This document shows positions 51,768-62,204 of a stretch of DNA of 64,000 nt, one piece after another. The position numbers and the translations under genes are program-made. Each line of letters starts with the position of its first letter. Within the stretch, counting starts at the first letter, position 1. The notes beneath the pieces were generated by a model. The model searched no databases and was not told where the DNA came from. It saw only the letters and a list, made by a program, of their open reading frames with translations. The stretch is from assembly GCA_009728235.1 (NCBI GenBank), contig WNZI01000014.1, positions 1-64,000 on the forward strand, written 5' to 3'. The DNA comes from Vibrio cholerae. Its GTDB lineage: Bacteria > Actinomycetota > Actinomycetes > Actinomycetales > Micrococcaceae.

Positions 51768-52852
51768 CAGAGCTCCACCACCGATCGCAGCACGGCTCCG
51801 CCGTGCATCTTCTCGAAGGCTTCCTCCACCTGGTCGAGGCCGATCCGCTCCGTCACGAAGGCGTCGAGGTCGAGGTTGCCCTGGAGGTAGTGGCTGACGA
51901 GCATCGGGAAGTCGCGGCTCGGCAGGCAGTCGCCGTACCAGGAGGACTTCAGGGACCCGCCCCGGCCGAACACGTCCAGCAGCGGGAGCTCGAGGGTCAT
52001 CTCGGGAGTGGGCACGCCCACGAGCACCACGGTCCCGGCGAGGTCGCGGGCGTAGAACGCCTGCTTGTACGTCTCCGGGCGGCCGACGGCGTCGATCACC
52101 ACGTCCGCGCCGTTTCCGTCGGTCAGCGCACGGATAGCCTCGATCGGGTCCTCCTGCTTCGAGTTGATGACGTGGGTCGCCCCGAGTCCTCGGGCGAGCT
52201 CCAGCTTCCGGTCGTCGATGTCGACGGCGATGATCGTCGTGGCACCCGCCAGCTTCGATCCAGCGACGGCGGCGATACCCACTCCGCCGCAGCCGATCAC
52301 CGCGACCGAATCCCCCCGGGAGACGTTGCCCGTGTTGATCGCCGCACCGATGCCGGCCATCACTCCACAACCGAGCAGGCCGACGGCCGCTGCGTCGGCC
52401 GCAGGATCCACCCTGGTGCACTGGCCCGCCGCGACGAGCGTCTTCTCGGCGAAGGCGCCGATACCCAGGGCCGGGGACAGCACGGTCCCGTCCTCGAGGG
52501 TCATCTTCTGGGCGGCGTTGGCGGTGTTGAAGCAGTACTGCGCTTCACCCCGGCGGCACGCCCTGCACTCGCCGCAGACCGCCCGCCAGTTGAGGATGAC
52601 CCGGTCTCCGGGAGCCACGGTCGTGACGTCGTCGCCGACCGCGCTGACGACGCCGGTTGCCTCGTGTCCGAGGAGGAACGGGAACTCGTCGTTGATCCCG
52701 CCCTGCTTGTAATGCAGGTCGGTGTGGCATACACCGCAGGTCAGGATGTCGACCAACGCCTCGCCGGGTCCGGGATCCGGGACCAGGATCGTCTCGATGG
52801 TGGCGGGGGCATCCTTGGCCCGCACGACGACGCCCTGAACTCTGTGCACCAT
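51767..52852 (-). CDS. mscR: S-(hydroxymethyl)mycothiol dehydrogenase
   Basis: Class III-type zinc alcohol dehydrogenase that oxidises the formaldehyde-mycothiol adduct. 361 aa: catalytic zinc [14 protein letters not shown] and [10 protein letters not shown], structural zinc [15 protein letters not shown], cofactor loop [16 protein letters not shown]. The [10 protein letters not shown] segment and the overall sequence match MscR better than glutathione-dependent enzymes, in keeping with a mycothiol-using actinobacterium. AAGGA lies 9 bp before ATG 52852. Coupled to the MBL hydrolase; a mycoredoxin gene is 118 bp upstream. Confidence 0.9.
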   Translation of the reverse strand: MVHRVQGVVVRAKDAPATIETILVPDPGPGEALVDILTCGVCHTDLHYKQGGINDEFPFLLGHEATGVVSAVGDDVTTVAPGDRVILNWRAVCGECRACRRGEAQYCFNTANAAQKMTLEDGTVLSPALGIGAFAEKTLVAAGQCTRVDPAADAAAVGLLGCGVMAGIGAAINTGNVSRGDSVAVIGCGGVGIAAVAGSKLAGATTIIAVDIDDRKLELARGLGATHVINSKQEDPIEAIRALTDGNGADVVIDAVGRPETYKQAFYARDLAGTVVLVGVPTPEMTLELPLLDVFGRGGSLKSSWYGDCLPSRDFPMLVSHYLQGNLDLDAFVTERIGLDQVEEAFEKMHGGAVLRSVVEL

Positions 52853-52970
52853 GTCTCTGCTGTCCTTCCGCTGGGAGCGGTGGCCGGGAGGACGGTCCAC
52901 CGCAACCAGCATATGGGGGACGGTGGCCGTCCGGACGGCGGTGCGGCCGCGTGCGGGTACGGCGGGGCAG

Positions 52971-53228
52971 CTAGACCGTGAGTTTCGCCCTGACGTCGGC
53001 CAGCGAGGGGTTCGTCGCCGTCGAGCCATCGGGGAAGATCACGGTCGGTACCGTCTGGTTGCCGCCGTTGAGGGAGGCGACGAGGTCCGCGGTGCCCTCC
53101 ACCTCCTCGATGTTGACCTCGGTGTACCCGATGCCCTGGGCGTCGAGCTGGGACTTCAGGCGCCGGCAGTACCCGCACCACGAGGTCGAGAACATAGTGA
53201 TGGATCCGGCTTCTGGCGTGTAGTCCAC
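52971..53228 (-). CDS. Mycoredoxin (glutaredoxin-like)
   Basis: 85 aa with [19 protein letters not shown] (CGYC active site) and [19 protein letters not shown] (cis-Pro and binding loop). This matches mycoredoxin-1, which reduces mycothiol mixed disulphides. GTG 53228 with AAGGAG is chosen over a longer frame. It is on the same strand as mscR. Identity as mycoredoxin rests on the CGYC motif and context. Confidence 0.88.
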   Translation of the reverse strand: MDYTPEAGSITMFSTSWCGYCRRLKSQLDAQGIGYTEVNIEEVEGTADLVASLNGGNQTVPTVIFPDGSTATNPSLADVRAKLTV

Positions 53229-53481
53229 GGTGCTCCTTCTCGCGCGCGGAACCCGCACGCATGCGTCGATGTCGGCGGCTCGTCCACCGGCACCATCGTC
53301 AACGCCCGACCCACCCCGACCATTCCTCCCGCTGACGCGGGTCCGGCCTGAACCCCGCGCACGCGGTCGAAGGAGCGGCCAGGGTCCGCCGTACCGGGTG
53401 TCGACCGGCGAGCTTGTTGGTCGGCCCTCGGCCCACCCGATACGATCAACAGGTCGTCCCCGGCCCGGCCGGGTAGCGCCA

Positions 53482-53503
53482 CGCCCTTCGGGGCGCCCCT
53501 TTT
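53482..53503 (+). promoter_or_regulatory. Hairpin with T-run in the thrS leader
   Basis: CGCCC-TTCG-GGGCG (53482-53495) with a stable UUCG-type loop, then CCCCTTTT, ending about 22 bp before the thrS start. It may attenuate thrS. No T-box sequence is visible. The rest of 53229-53525 shows no gene. Confidence 0.4.
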
Positions 53504-53525
53504 CCCAGCACCAAGGAGACTCCCC

Positions 53526-55537
53526 GTGTCAGCGCCGCAGCCCATGAAACTCATCGTCGACGGCGAAGAGCGGCAGGCGACGACGGGGACCACCGGCACG
53601 GAGCTGTTCACCGAGCGGCGCGACGTCGTCGTGATGCGCGTCGACGGTGAGCTGAAGGACCTCGACCAGATAGTGCCCGAGGGCGCTCCGTGGAGGGGGT
53701 CACGCTCGAGGACCCGGCCGGGCTCGAGGTGCTGCGCCATTCCGCCGCCCACGTGATGGCGCAGGCCGTCCAGCAGCTGCGGCCGGATGCCAAGCTCGGC
53801 ATCGGCCCCTACATCACGGACGGTTTCTACTTCGACTTCGACGTCGAGGAGCCGTTCACGCCCGAGGAGCTCAAGCAGCTCGAGAAGATGATGCTGAAGA
53901 TCGTCAATGCGAACCAGCGCTTCGTCCGCCGGGTCGTGTCGGAGGACGAGGCCCGCGATGCCATGAAGGACGAGCCGTACAAGCTCGAACTCATCGGTCT
54001 CAAGGGTGGAGCGACGGAGGAGGACGGTGCGTCGGTGGAGGTCGGCGCCGGCGACCTGACCATCTACGACAACGTGGACCGCAAGTCCGGGGAGGTCGTC
54101 TGGCAGGACCTCTGCCGCGGCCCGCACCTGCCGAACACCAAGCTCATCTCCAATGCGTACGCCCTGACCCGTTCGGCTGCCGCCTACTGGCGCGGCAGCG
54201 AGAAGAACAAGCAGCTCCAGCGCATCTACGGCACGGCCTGGCCCACCAAGGACGCCCTGAAGGCGTACCAGGAGCGGCTGGCCGAGGCCGAGCGCCGGGA
54301 CCACAGGCGCCTCGGCACGGAGCTGGACCTCTTCTCGTTCCCGGACGAGCTCGGCTCGGGTCTGCCGGTGTTCCACCCCAAGGGCGGGATCATCCGCAAG
54401 GCCATGGAGGACTACTCCCGCCAGCGCCACACCGACGCCGGCTACGAGTTCGTCTACACGCCGCACATCACCAAGGGGCACCTCTACGAGGTCTCGGGCC
54501 ACCTCGACTGGTACCGGGACGGCATGTTCCCTGCCATGCACGTCGACGAGGAGCTCAACGAGGACGGCACGGTGCGCAAGCCCGGGCAGGACTACTACCT
54601 CAAACCGATGAACTGCCCCATGCACAACCTCATCTTCAGGTCCAGGGGCAGGTCCTACCGCGAACTTCCGCTGCGCCTGTTCGAGTTCGGCTCCGTGTAC
54701 CGGTACGAGAAGTCCGGCGTGATCCACGGACTGACCCGCGTACGCGGCATGACCCAGGACGACGCCCACATCTACTGCACCCGCGAGCAGATGAAGGACG
54801 AGCTCACGGGGACGCTGAACTTCGTGCTCGGGCTGCTCAAGGACTACGGCCTCGAGGACTTCTACCTGGAACTCTCCACCCGGAACCCGGAGAAGTCCGT
54901 CGGTTCCGACGAGATCTGGGACGAGGCCACCCGCACACTGGCCGAGGTGGCGGAGGCATCCGGCCTGGAGCTCGTGCCCGACCCGGGGGGAGCAGCCTTC
55001 TACGGTCCGAAGATCTCGGTGCAGGCGCGGGACGCGATCGGACGCACATGGCAGATGTCCACCATCCAGCTGGACTTCAACCTCCCGGAGCGCTTCGAGC
55101 TCGAGTACCAGGCAGCGGACGGCACGCGCCAGCGGCCGGTCATGATCCACCGCGCGCTCTTCGGGTCGATCGAGCGCTTCATGGGTGTCCTCACCGAGCA
55201 TTACGCGGGTGCCTTCCCGGCCTGGCTCGCTCCTGTCCAGGTGCTGGCCGTCCCCGTGGCCGAGGCCTTCAACGACTACCTCTACGACGTCGTGGACAAG
55301 CTGAAGGCCGAGGGCATCCGGGCACAGGTCGACGCCGGGTCCGACCGCTTCCCGAAGAAGATCCGGACGGCGAGCAAGGAGAAGGTGCCGTTCGTCCTCA
55401 TCGCGGGAGGCGAGGACCAGGAAGCCAACGCGGTCTCGTTCAGGTTCCGTGACGGCAGCCAGGACAACCAGGTCCCCGTGGACGAGGCTGTCCGCCGGAT
55501 CGTGGAGGCGGTCCGTACCAGGGAGGCCACCCTCTGA
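53526..55537 (+). CDS. thrS: Threonine-tRNA ligase (apparent frameshift)
   Basis: Class II aminoacyl-tRNA synthetase. The N-terminal TGS domain begins [19 protein letters not shown] lost base near 53686 (GGCGCTCC, restored as GGCGCCTCC) joins IVPEGAS to [27 protein letters not shown] (HxxxH of the editing domain). Catalytic motifs: [15 protein letters not shown] with zinc Cys, [19 protein letters not shown] (motif 2), [18 protein letters not shown] (motif 3). The anticodon-binding domain follows. Corrected length is about 670 aa. It is the first gene of a thrS-HIT-pgsA operon with overlapping ends. Confidence 0.95.
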
Positions 55538-56160
55538 TGGACGGTGCGGACGGCTCAGGACCAGGCGAGGGTTCGCCGGCCCAGGAGTACCCGGGGGACG
55601 CAGCAGTGACGGACGGCTTCGAGCTGGCCGGCGTGCCCGATTCCTTCCAGCGCCTGTGGACCCCCCACCGCCTCGCCTACATCAAGCGCGGACAGGACCA
55701 GGTCTCGTCCGAGCAGACGTGCCCCTTCTGCCGCGCGCCGCACCAGAGCGACGAGGAATCGCTGATCGTGCACCGGGGCGCCCACGCCTTCGTGCTGCTC
55801 AACCTCTTCCCCTACAACGCCGGGCACCTCCTCGTCTGTCCCTACCGTCATGTCCCCGACTACACGGACATCGACGAGGCGGAGACGGCGGAGATCGCCG
55901 CGCTGACCCAGACCGCGATGCGCGTGCTGCGTCGGGTATCGAACCCGTCCGGGTTCAACCTGGGCATGAACCAGGGAGTCACCGGTGGGGCCGGAATCGC
56001 CGCGCACCTCCATCAGCACGTCGTTCCGCGATGGGGCGGGGACGGCAATTTCCTCCCGATCATCGCCCAGACCAAGGCCATCACCCAGACCCTCGGGGAG
56101 GTGCGCGAGCAGGTGGCGACCGCCTGGCTCGACGAAGGCCCCGAGGGCGCGGCCTCCTGA
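55537..56160 (+). CDS. HIT family hydrolase (Ap4A phosphorylase-like)
   Basis: 207 aa. The histidine triad is in AAHLHQHVVPRW, with CPFC zinc residues upstream (QTCPFCRAPHQ) and PYNAGHLLVCPYRHV. The mycobacterial homologue in the same position (Rv2613c) is an Ap4A phosphorylase. ATG 55537 overlaps the thrS stop; the first 40 residues are poorly conserved. Confidence 0.92.
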   Translation: MDGADGSGPGEGSPAQEYPGDAAVTDGFELAGVPDSFQRLWTPHRLAYIKRGQDQVSSEQTCPFCRAPHQSDEESLIVHRGAHAFVLLNLFPYNAGHLLVCPYRHVPDYTDIDEAETAEIAALTQTAMRVLRRVSNPSGFNLGMNQGVTGGAGIAAHLHQHVVPRWGGDGNFLPIIAQTKAITQTLGEVREQVATAWLDEGPEGAAS

Positions 56161-56780
56161 TGCTGAACAGGTATGCGCGGGCCTTCTTCACGCGCCTCTT
56201 CACTCCGCCCGCCCGGTTGCTGCTGCGCTGGGGTGTCACGCCGGACGCCGTGACCATCGCCGGCACCGTCGGGGTGGCGGGTGGCGCGCTGGTCTTCTAC
56301 CCGCTCGGCCAGTTGTTCTGGGGCACCGTCTTCATCACACTGTTCGTGTTCTCCGACGTCATCGACGGCATCATGGCCCGTATCAAGGGGCACGGGGGCT
56401 CGTGGGGGAGCTTCCTCGACTCGACCCTCGACCGCATCGCCGACGGGGCGCTCTTCGCCGGCGTCGCCATCTGGTTCTTCACCGGCGGCAGCAGTCCCGC
56501 GATCGGTGTAGCGGCGCTGGCCTGCCTGGTGCTCGGCATGATCGTCTCCTACGCCCGCGCCAAGGCGGAGTCGCTGGGTTTCACTGCCGACGTCGGGGTT
56601 GCTGAGCGCGCAGAGCGGTTGGTCTCCGTGCTGGTCGTCACAGGACTGACCGGGCTCGGTCTTCCCGAGATGGTGCTGCTGATCGTCCTGGTAATCCTTG
56701 CGGCAGCCAGCCTTGCCACCGTGTTCCAGCGCATCAGCGCCGTGCGTCGTCAGTCGCTGGGACGACGGCCCACCGCCTGA
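56160..56780 (+). CDS. pgsA: Phosphatidylinositol phosphate synthase-type CDP-alcohol phosphatidyltransferase
   Basis: A 206-aa membrane enzyme with about six segments and the CDP-alcohol transferase signature DVIDGIMARIKGHGGSWGSFLDSTLDRIADG (DxxDGxxAR...GxxxDxxxD). In actinobacteria the pgsA1 copy in the thrS-HIT operon makes phosphatidylinositol phosphate for PI and mannosides. The start overlaps the HIT stop (TGATG). Substrate assigned by context. Confidence 0.88.
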   Translation: MLNRYARAFFTRLFTPPARLLLRWGVTPDAVTIAGTVGVAGGALVFYPLGQLFWGTVFITLFVFSDVIDGIMARIKGHGGSWGSFLDSTLDRIADGALFAGVAIWFFTGGSSPAIGVAALACLVLGMIVSYARAKAESLGFTADVGVAERAERLVSVLVVTGLTGLGLPEMVLLIVLVILAAASLATVFQRISAVRRQSLGRRPTA

Positions 56781-56845
56781 GGGGTGACCTGCAGGACGAG
56801 GGGCCGCACCGCGATCCCGCTCGAACCGGGGGAGCCGCCGCACGG

Positions 56846-57598
56846 TCAGGCAGGGCTCGTCCGCGGCGTCGCCGCGATGACGATGATCTCCCTGCTGGTC
56901 GCGGGATCGAAGGGCGAACCGTCCCAGTCCCCCCGCAGGTCCACCGAGCCGTAGCCCGCCTCGGCGAGCAACGCGCGGAGCCGCTCCGGATCGACGAAGC
57001 GCAGGGTGCTCGCATCGGTCAGTTCCGTGCCGTCCGCCTGGAATCTCGTCCAGCCCTCGAAGGTGACGAGTTCGTCCCTCACCTCGACCAGCGTCCACGC
57101 GGTCAGGAGCGGGCCGGCCGTCGACTCGACGTGTTCGGGCCCGTCCGGGCTCTGCCAGTCCAGCCAGGCCCTGCGCGCAGGATTCCGCGTCTCGAACAGG
57201 AAGCGACCCCCGGGGACGAGGCGCGACGCTATCGCGGCGAGCGTCCCGAGGATGTCATCGTCCGTCAGGAGGCACTGGAAGGCGTGTCCCGTCATCACGG
57301 CGGCATCGAACGGGCCGGGAGGCAGGTCGGGCGCCGTTCCCTCCAGCCAGGTGACGAGGTCGGCGTTCTCCTTGGCCCGGGCGACGGCGAGCATGCGCGG
57401 TGCCGGATCCACTGCCGTCACGCAGTGCCCTGCACGTGCGAGCCGGAGGGCGAACGAACCCGTTCCGCAGCCCACGTCGGCGATGCGGAGTCCTTCGTCG
57501 CCGAGCAGGGCGGCGTAGAAGTCCGTGTCCCAGGTTCCGGCGTTGAATTCGTCGTACAGCGCGACGAGGCGATCGTCGGCATACCCGTCGACTGTCAT
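56846..57598 (-). CDS. Class I SAM-dependent methyltransferase
   Basis: 250 aa. The AdoMet site is IADVGCGTGSFALRLARAG, with VTAVDPAPRMLAVARAK as the acidic motif and FDAAVMTGHAFQCL next. The C-terminal half is the beta-rich region of ubiquinone/phospholipid-type methyltransferases. Substrate unknown. It lies against the strand of pgsA and pdxS, between them. Confidence 0.88.
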   Translation of the reverse strand: MTVDGYADDRLVALYDEFNAGTWDTDFYAALLGDEGLRIADVGCGTGSFALRLARAGHCVTAVDPAPRMLAVARAKENADLVTWLEGTAPDLPPGPFDAAVMTGHAFQCLLTDDDILGTLAAIASRLVPGGRFLFETRNPARRAWLDWQSPDGPEHVESTAGPLLTAWTLVEVRDELVTFEGWTRFQADGTELTDASTLRFVDPERLRALLAEAGYGSVDLRGDWDGSPFDPATSREIIVIAATPRTSPA

Positions 57599-57750
57599 GC
57601 GTCGCGTTCCTCCTGCTGTCGTCGCGGCCGCCCACGTGGACCGTCGACTCTTACCGTAACCCCCGGCCCGGGCGACGCCGGCGACCCGGGGGAGGGCCGC
57701 CGGCGTCGTATCATGAACTGTCAGCTTTTATCTACCTTTAGGGGCAAATC

Positions 57751-58665
57751 GTGTCCACCGTTGAAGAGAATCCGGCAACCACAGCACAGACCGGCGGCAA
57801 CCGGGTCAAGCGGGGGATGGCGGAGATGCTCAAGGGCGGCGTCATCATGGATGTCGTCACAGCCGAGCAGGCCCGCATCGCCGAGGACGCCGGTGCGGTT
57901 GCGGTCATGGCCCTCGAACGGGTACCCGCCGACATCCGTGCCCAGGGCGGCGTCTCACGGATGAGCGATCCCGACATGATCGACAGCATCATCGAGACGG
58001 TCTCCATCCCGGTCATGGCCAAGGCCCGCATCGGGCACTTCGTGGAGGCCCAGGTCCTGCAGTCCCTCGGCGTCGACTACATCGACGAGTCGGAGGTCCT
58101 CACTCCGGCCGACTTCACCAACCACATCGACAAGTGGAAGTTCACCGTCCCCTTCGTCTGCGGCGCCACCAACCTCGGTGAGGCGCTCCGACGCATCAAC
58201 GAGGGAGCCGCGATGATCCGTTCGAAGGGTGAGGCGGGCACCGGCGACGTCTCCAACGCCACGATGCACATGCGCAAGATCCGCTCCGAGATCAACCGGC
58301 TGTCCTCCATGGCCGAGGACGAGCTGTACGTCGCCGCCAAGGAACTCCAGGCGCCGTACGAGCTCGTCAAGGAGGTCGCCTCCGCGGGCCGCCTCCCTGT
58401 GGTGCTGTTCACGGCCGGCGGCATCGCCACCCCCGCCGACGCCGCGATGATGATGCAGCTCGGAGCTGACGGCGTGTTCGTCGGCTCGGGCATCTTCAAG
58501 TCCGGCAACCCCGCGGAGCGGGCCAACGCCATCGTGCAGGCCACGACCTTCCATGATGATCCGGACATGATCGCAAAGGTCTCCCGCGGCCTGGGCGAGG
58601 CGATGGTCGGCATCAATGTGGACGAGATCCCGCAGCCGCACCGCCTGGCCGAGCGCGGCTGGTAG
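57751..58665 (+). CDS. pdxS: Pyridoxal 5'-phosphate synthase subunit PdxS
   Basis: PLP synthase barrel subunit, making PLP from ribose-5-phosphate, glyceraldehyde-3-phosphate and ammonia. 304 aa; [34 protein letters not shown] (catalytic Lys), [15 protein letters not shown] and the C-terminal GVFVGSGIF are family motifs. GGGG lies 8 bp before GTG 57751. The glutaminase partner pdxT, usually next to it, is not in the window. Confidence 0.97.
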   Translation: MSTVEENPATTAQTGGNRVKRGMAEMLKGGVIMDVVTAEQARIAEDAGAVAVMALERVPADIRAQGGVSRMSDPDMIDSIIETVSIPVMAKARIGHFVEAQVLQSLGVDYIDESEVLTPADFTNHIDKWKFTVPFVCGATNLGEALRRINEGAAMIRSKGEAGTGDVSNATMHMRKIRSEINRLSSMAEDELYVAAKELQAPYELVKEVASAGRLPVVLFTAGGIATPADAAMMMQLGADGVFVGSGIFKSGNPAERANAIVQATTFHDDPDMIAKVSRGLGEAMVGINVDEIPQPHRLAERGW

Positions 58666-58735
58666 CTCGCGCGACGACGACGGGTTCCTGCGCCTGCCCA
58701 GGGCCTCCGGTCGCATCGTAGGTCCGCCCGCCACT

Positions 58736-58774
58736 CCGGCTCCCCACCCCGCAATGCGACAGGTGGGGAGCCGG
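58736..58774 (+). terminator. Terminator-like hairpin after pdxS
   Basis: Perfect 13-bp stem CCGGCTCCCCACC (58736-58748) with GGTGGGGAGCCGG (58762-58774), 13-base loop. It lies between pdxS and a convergent GGDEF-EAL gene. Confidence 0.75.
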
Positions 58775-58845
58775 AAGCGTCCGACGACCACGACAACCAC
58801 GACGCCCACGTCGCTCCGCTGCGCGTGCTGCCGGATGTCCCCGGG

Positions 58846-61281
58846 TCATCCGTCGCCGGTGCGGATCCCCTGTTCCGGGATCCAGGGACTGCCCGACCCA
58901 CGACCGTCGGCTCCGGATGGCGCGGCGCGGCTGAGGAGCCATGCATCGAGTTCAGCGGGTGGAACGGGATGGGACATGAGGAATCCCTGGGCGAGATCGC
59001 ACCCGTAGTCACTCAGGGCCTGGTACGCCCTCGTGTCCTCGACCCCCTCCGCGGTCATCTCCAGACCGAGACTGTGGGCCAGATCGATGGTCGAGACCAC
59101 GAGGGCCGTGGCGCGCGCGTCATCCATCATCGTCAGGATGAAGGACTTGTCGAGCTTGAGTTCGTCGATGGGTAGGTTGCGCAGGTAGGAGAGCGAACTG
59201 TATCCCTTGCCGAAATCGTCGATGGCGATGCGGACGCCCATCTCACGCAGTTCGGTGAGCGTCCTTATCGCGCGGTCCCGCTCGGACACCAGGACGTCCT
59301 CGGTGATCTCGAGCACGAGGACGGACGGCGGCAGTCCACGGACCGCGGTCATCGCCGCGACCTGCTCCGGCAAGCTGGAGTCCATGATGGAGCCGGCCGC
59401 CAGGTTGACCGCGACGGTCAGGGGACGCTCCAGCCTCGCCCATTCGGCGGCCTGGTCGAGCGCTCGGGAGAGGACCACATTGGTCAACGCCGGGAGGAGC
59501 CCGGCTTCTTGGAATCGTTGGAGGAAATCGTCGGGCTGAAGCAACCCCAACTCGGGATGTTCCCAGCGGACAAGGGCTTCCACGCCCCGGACCTCGCCCG
59601 TGGCGAGGTCGATCTTGGGCTGGAAATGAAGGACGAGCTGGTCGAGGACGAGCGCTTCGTTCAGAGCCTGCACCGAATGCACCCCGTACGGGAGGCCGTC
59701 GTCCGAATCCTGTGTGTAGACGGAATGCCCGCTCCGCATCGATTTGGCAGCGTACATCGCCATATCTGCTTTGCGCAGGAGCAGGCCGAGGGTTCCGCCC
59801 TGCTCCGGGTAGCACGAGATACCGATGCTCGCGTTGACATGCACCGTGATGTGCCCGAGATCGAACGGTTCCGCCAGAGCGGTCCTCAGCTTCAGGGCGA
59901 CGGCCTCCGCTTCGACCTGTCCGGCATGATCGAGGTGGATGACGAACTCGTCGCCTCCCATCCGGGCGAGCAGGTCAGCGGGTCGCAGCTGGTCGGAAAG
60001 GCGCTCCGCCACCTGGACGAGAAGCACATCACCCACCTCGTGACCGAGGCCGTCATTGATCTCCTTGAACTTGTCGAGATCCAGGAGCAGTACCGCGCTG
60101 CGTCGTCGGCCTTCGGCCGTCAGGCGGCCGGGAACGTCGGCGTACAGGGCACGCCTGTTCGGCAGTCCGGTCAGCTCGTCGGTCCGGGCCTGCCGATTTG
60201 CCTCGGACAGGCGGATCCGGTGGCGGAAGACCAGGGGCATGGCGGCGAGGGCCACTGTGAGACTACCCAGCACCACGGCCGGCGCGAGAACCTGAAGCTG
60301 CGACGCCAGGATCAGGACGCTCAGGCCGGCCACCGTCGCCAACGCCGGAACGGCCTGCGCCGGAACGGCAATCCGACGACCTGACGCGAGGTGCGACGTG
60401 CGGCCCTGGCGTACGGTCCACGCCGCGATGAGTGCCATGCCCACGGCCCACGCGGCGTCCAGGAGGGTACCGACGACATACAGACCGTTCAGTTCCAGGA
60501 GGGCGTAGACGATGTCGGCCCCGGTGAACGCGGCGAGCCCGAGGGCGGCGAGGAGCCAACCCTCTCCCAGGACGAAACCCGTGGTGGCGGTGATGCCTAT
60601 GAGAATGGCCACCAGCACGAGGTCCATCAACGGGTACCCCGCTCCCAGCACTGCCTGCAGGGTCCGCGGGCCGGCCAGGGCGGATGTGAGGAGGGGCCCC
60701 AGGACGACCGCCAGAACAGCAGCTGCACCCAGGGCGCCGATGACGCTGTCCAGAACGACCGGCCAGGTCATGTCGCGCAATCGGGAGCGGACGATGAAGG
60801 CCAACGAGACCAGCATCAGCAGGTAGAAACCGGAGTACCCGATGTCCGCGGGTGACGGCAGAGGCACGTCGAGCCCGCCCGCCGCCTGGAGGACGTAGTA
60901 GGTGGTCCCCGCGGCCCAGCAGGACAGCGCACCTGCGGAGAGAAGGAGGTCCGGTCTCCGCGTGCCGACCCGGATCACCGTCAGCCAGACGACGGCCACC
61001 GGGACCCACATCGCAGTGAGTCCGAGGAAACCGTCGATCAGGGGGCTGAAGTCCCCGGAGGTGCGCAGGACGACGGCGATCGCGTACGCTCCCACGACGA
61101 CGGCCAGGATGAATCCCGGCAACCATGCGAGGTGGTCGTCCCCTCGCCGGGCCCGGCGTCCTCCGCCCGGACACCTGAAGCTCTCACGCAGGGTGCGTTC
61201 GATCACGGCGGGCCGGACCGGCAGTGCCTCGTCCCTCGTCCGGGTACCTCCGCCGAGGCTTCCACCTTCCACCATGACCAA
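58846..61281 (-). CDS. Membrane GGDEF-EAL c-di-GMP enzyme
   Basis: 811 aa. Residues about 50-350 hold around nine membrane segments, of no sensor type I can name. The GGDEF domain is complete (DLARMGGDEF-type: LLARMGGDEFVIHL) and has an RxxD inhibitory site (RPAD) five residues upstream. The EAL domain is complete: GVEALVRWEHP, ITEDVLVS, IDDFGKGYSSL, LKLDKSFI, TAEGVED. Both synthesis and breakdown of c-di-GMP are therefore possible. ATG 61275 is an alternative start. It faces pdxS convergently. Confidence 0.93.
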   Translation of the reverse strand: MVMVEGGSLGGGTRTRDEALPVRPAVIERTLRESFRCPGGGRRARRGDDHLAWLPGFILAVVVGAYAIAVVLRTSGDFSPLIDGFLGLTAMWVPVAVVWLTVIRVGTRRPDLLLSAGALSCWAAGTTYYVLQAAGGLDVPLPSPADIGYSGFYLLMLVSLAFIVRSRLRDMTWPVVLDSVIGALGAAAVLAVVLGPLLTSALAGPRTLQAVLGAGYPLMDLVLVAILIGITATTGFVLGEGWLLAALGLAAFTGADIVYALLELNGLYVVGTLLDAAWAVGMALIAAWTVRQGRTSHLASGRRIAVPAQAVPALATVAGLSVLILASQLQVLAPAVVLGSLTVALAAMPLVFRHRIRLSEANRQARTDELTGLPNRRALYADVPGRLTAEGRRRSAVLLLDLDKFKEINDGLGHEVGDVLLVQVAERLSDQLRPADLLARMGGDEFVIHLDHAGQVEAEAVALKLRTALAEPFDLGHITVHVNASIGISCYPEQGGTLGLLLRKADMAMYAAKSMRSGHSVYTQDSDDGLPYGVHSVQALNEALVLDQLVLHFQPKIDLATGEVRGVEALVRWEHPELGLLQPDDFLQRFQEAGLLPALTNVVLSRALDQAAEWARLERPLTVAVNLAAGSIMDSSLPEQVAAMTAVRGLPPSVLVLEITEDVLVSERDRAIRTLTELREMGVRIAIDDFGKGYSSLSYLRNLPIDELKLDKSFILTMMDDARATALVVSTIDLAHSLGLEMTAEGVEDTRAYQALSDYGCDLAQGFLMSHPVPPAELDAWLLSRAAPSGADGRGSGSPWIPEQGIRTGDG

Positions 61282-61450
61282 CCTCTCGCGCCGCGACGGA
61301 CAGGACTGTCCACACCACCAGTCAGTCTCGTCGAGGAATGTGAAGACTGACCCAGTATTCGGAGAAGAAGGACGAAGGTTTCCGGCAAGCCTGCTCTCCG
61401 TCCGTCGTCAGCCGGGCTGACGACGCGTCCCGACGTGGAGTGATCGGAGG

Positions 61451-62179
61451 TCAGAAGCGCAGGGCGAACGTCCTCCCTCTCCCGATGAGGCTGAACCCTC
61501 TCCTGGAGAAGAACTCGTAGCCCTCCGACATGGCGTTGGTTGCCAGGTCCACCGCCCCCGCCGCGCGTGCGGCGCGTGCCGTCGTGCTCAGCAGCGACGT
61601 GGCGAGCCCTCGCCGCTGATGATCCGGGAGCACCTCCAGGTGGTGGATGCCACCGAGACCGCGAAGCCCGGCGACACCCGAGGGGTAGAAGGAGTACGCG
61701 GCTCCCGTGATGTTCCCGGTCCCGGCGTCGCGGGTGACGCCGTGCCACGCCTGGCGGGGCTGCGACCGGACCACGCGCAGTTCCTGGGCCAGCGGTCCGG
61801 AGTAGTCGGGCACCTCGCTGGTGAGGTGAGCTCCGCCGTCGTGCTCGCCGTCGTCCTTCCTCACCACGGCGGAGACGGGCGCCGCCATCCACCAGGGCTG
61901 CCAGCTCGGTGAGAAGCCCAGCTCTCCGAGCTCGGTGGCCCTGACCGCGCCGTTGACCCAGACGCGTACGGACGTGGCACCGAGCCTCCGGCCCTCGGCC
62001 AGGGCGGGCCGGACCGCATAGGCACTGATGGACTCCGGGAACATCATCATCAGTTCGTTGCGCGCGGGCAGCCACACCCAGGTCGAGCCGTGCGTCGAGA
62101 AGCTCTTCCCGCCCGTGGCCGTCGCGAGCGCCGCACACCAGGCGGTCTGGAGGCGCTGACACTGCGCGATGGTCACCAC
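61451..62179 (-). CDS. GNAT family N-acetyltransferase
   Basis: 242 aa. The C-terminal half has the acetyl-CoA site HHLEVLPDHQRRGLATSLLSTTARAA (RRGLAT pyrophosphate loop) and ATNAMSEGYEFFSRRGFSLIG. The N-terminal half is a degenerate second GNAT-like region, giving a double-domain layout. Substrate unknown. Its start is 26 bp from the end of the M3 peptidase gene upstream on the same strand, so co-transcription is likely. Confidence 0.88.
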   Translation of the reverse strand: MVTIAQCQRLQTAWCAALATATGGKSFSTHGSTWVWLPARNELMMMFPESISAYAVRPALAEGRRLGATSVRVWVNGAVRATELGELGFSPSWQPWWMAAPVSAVVRKDDGEHDGGAHLTSEVPDYSGPLAQELRVVRSQPRQAWHGVTRDAGTGNITGAAYSFYPSGVAGLRGLGGIHHLEVLPDHQRRGLATSLLSTTARAARAAGAVDLATNAMSEGYEFFSRRGFSLIGRGRTFALRF

Positions 62180-62204
62180 GGCGGAGCGCCGACGGTGCGG
62201 AGCA

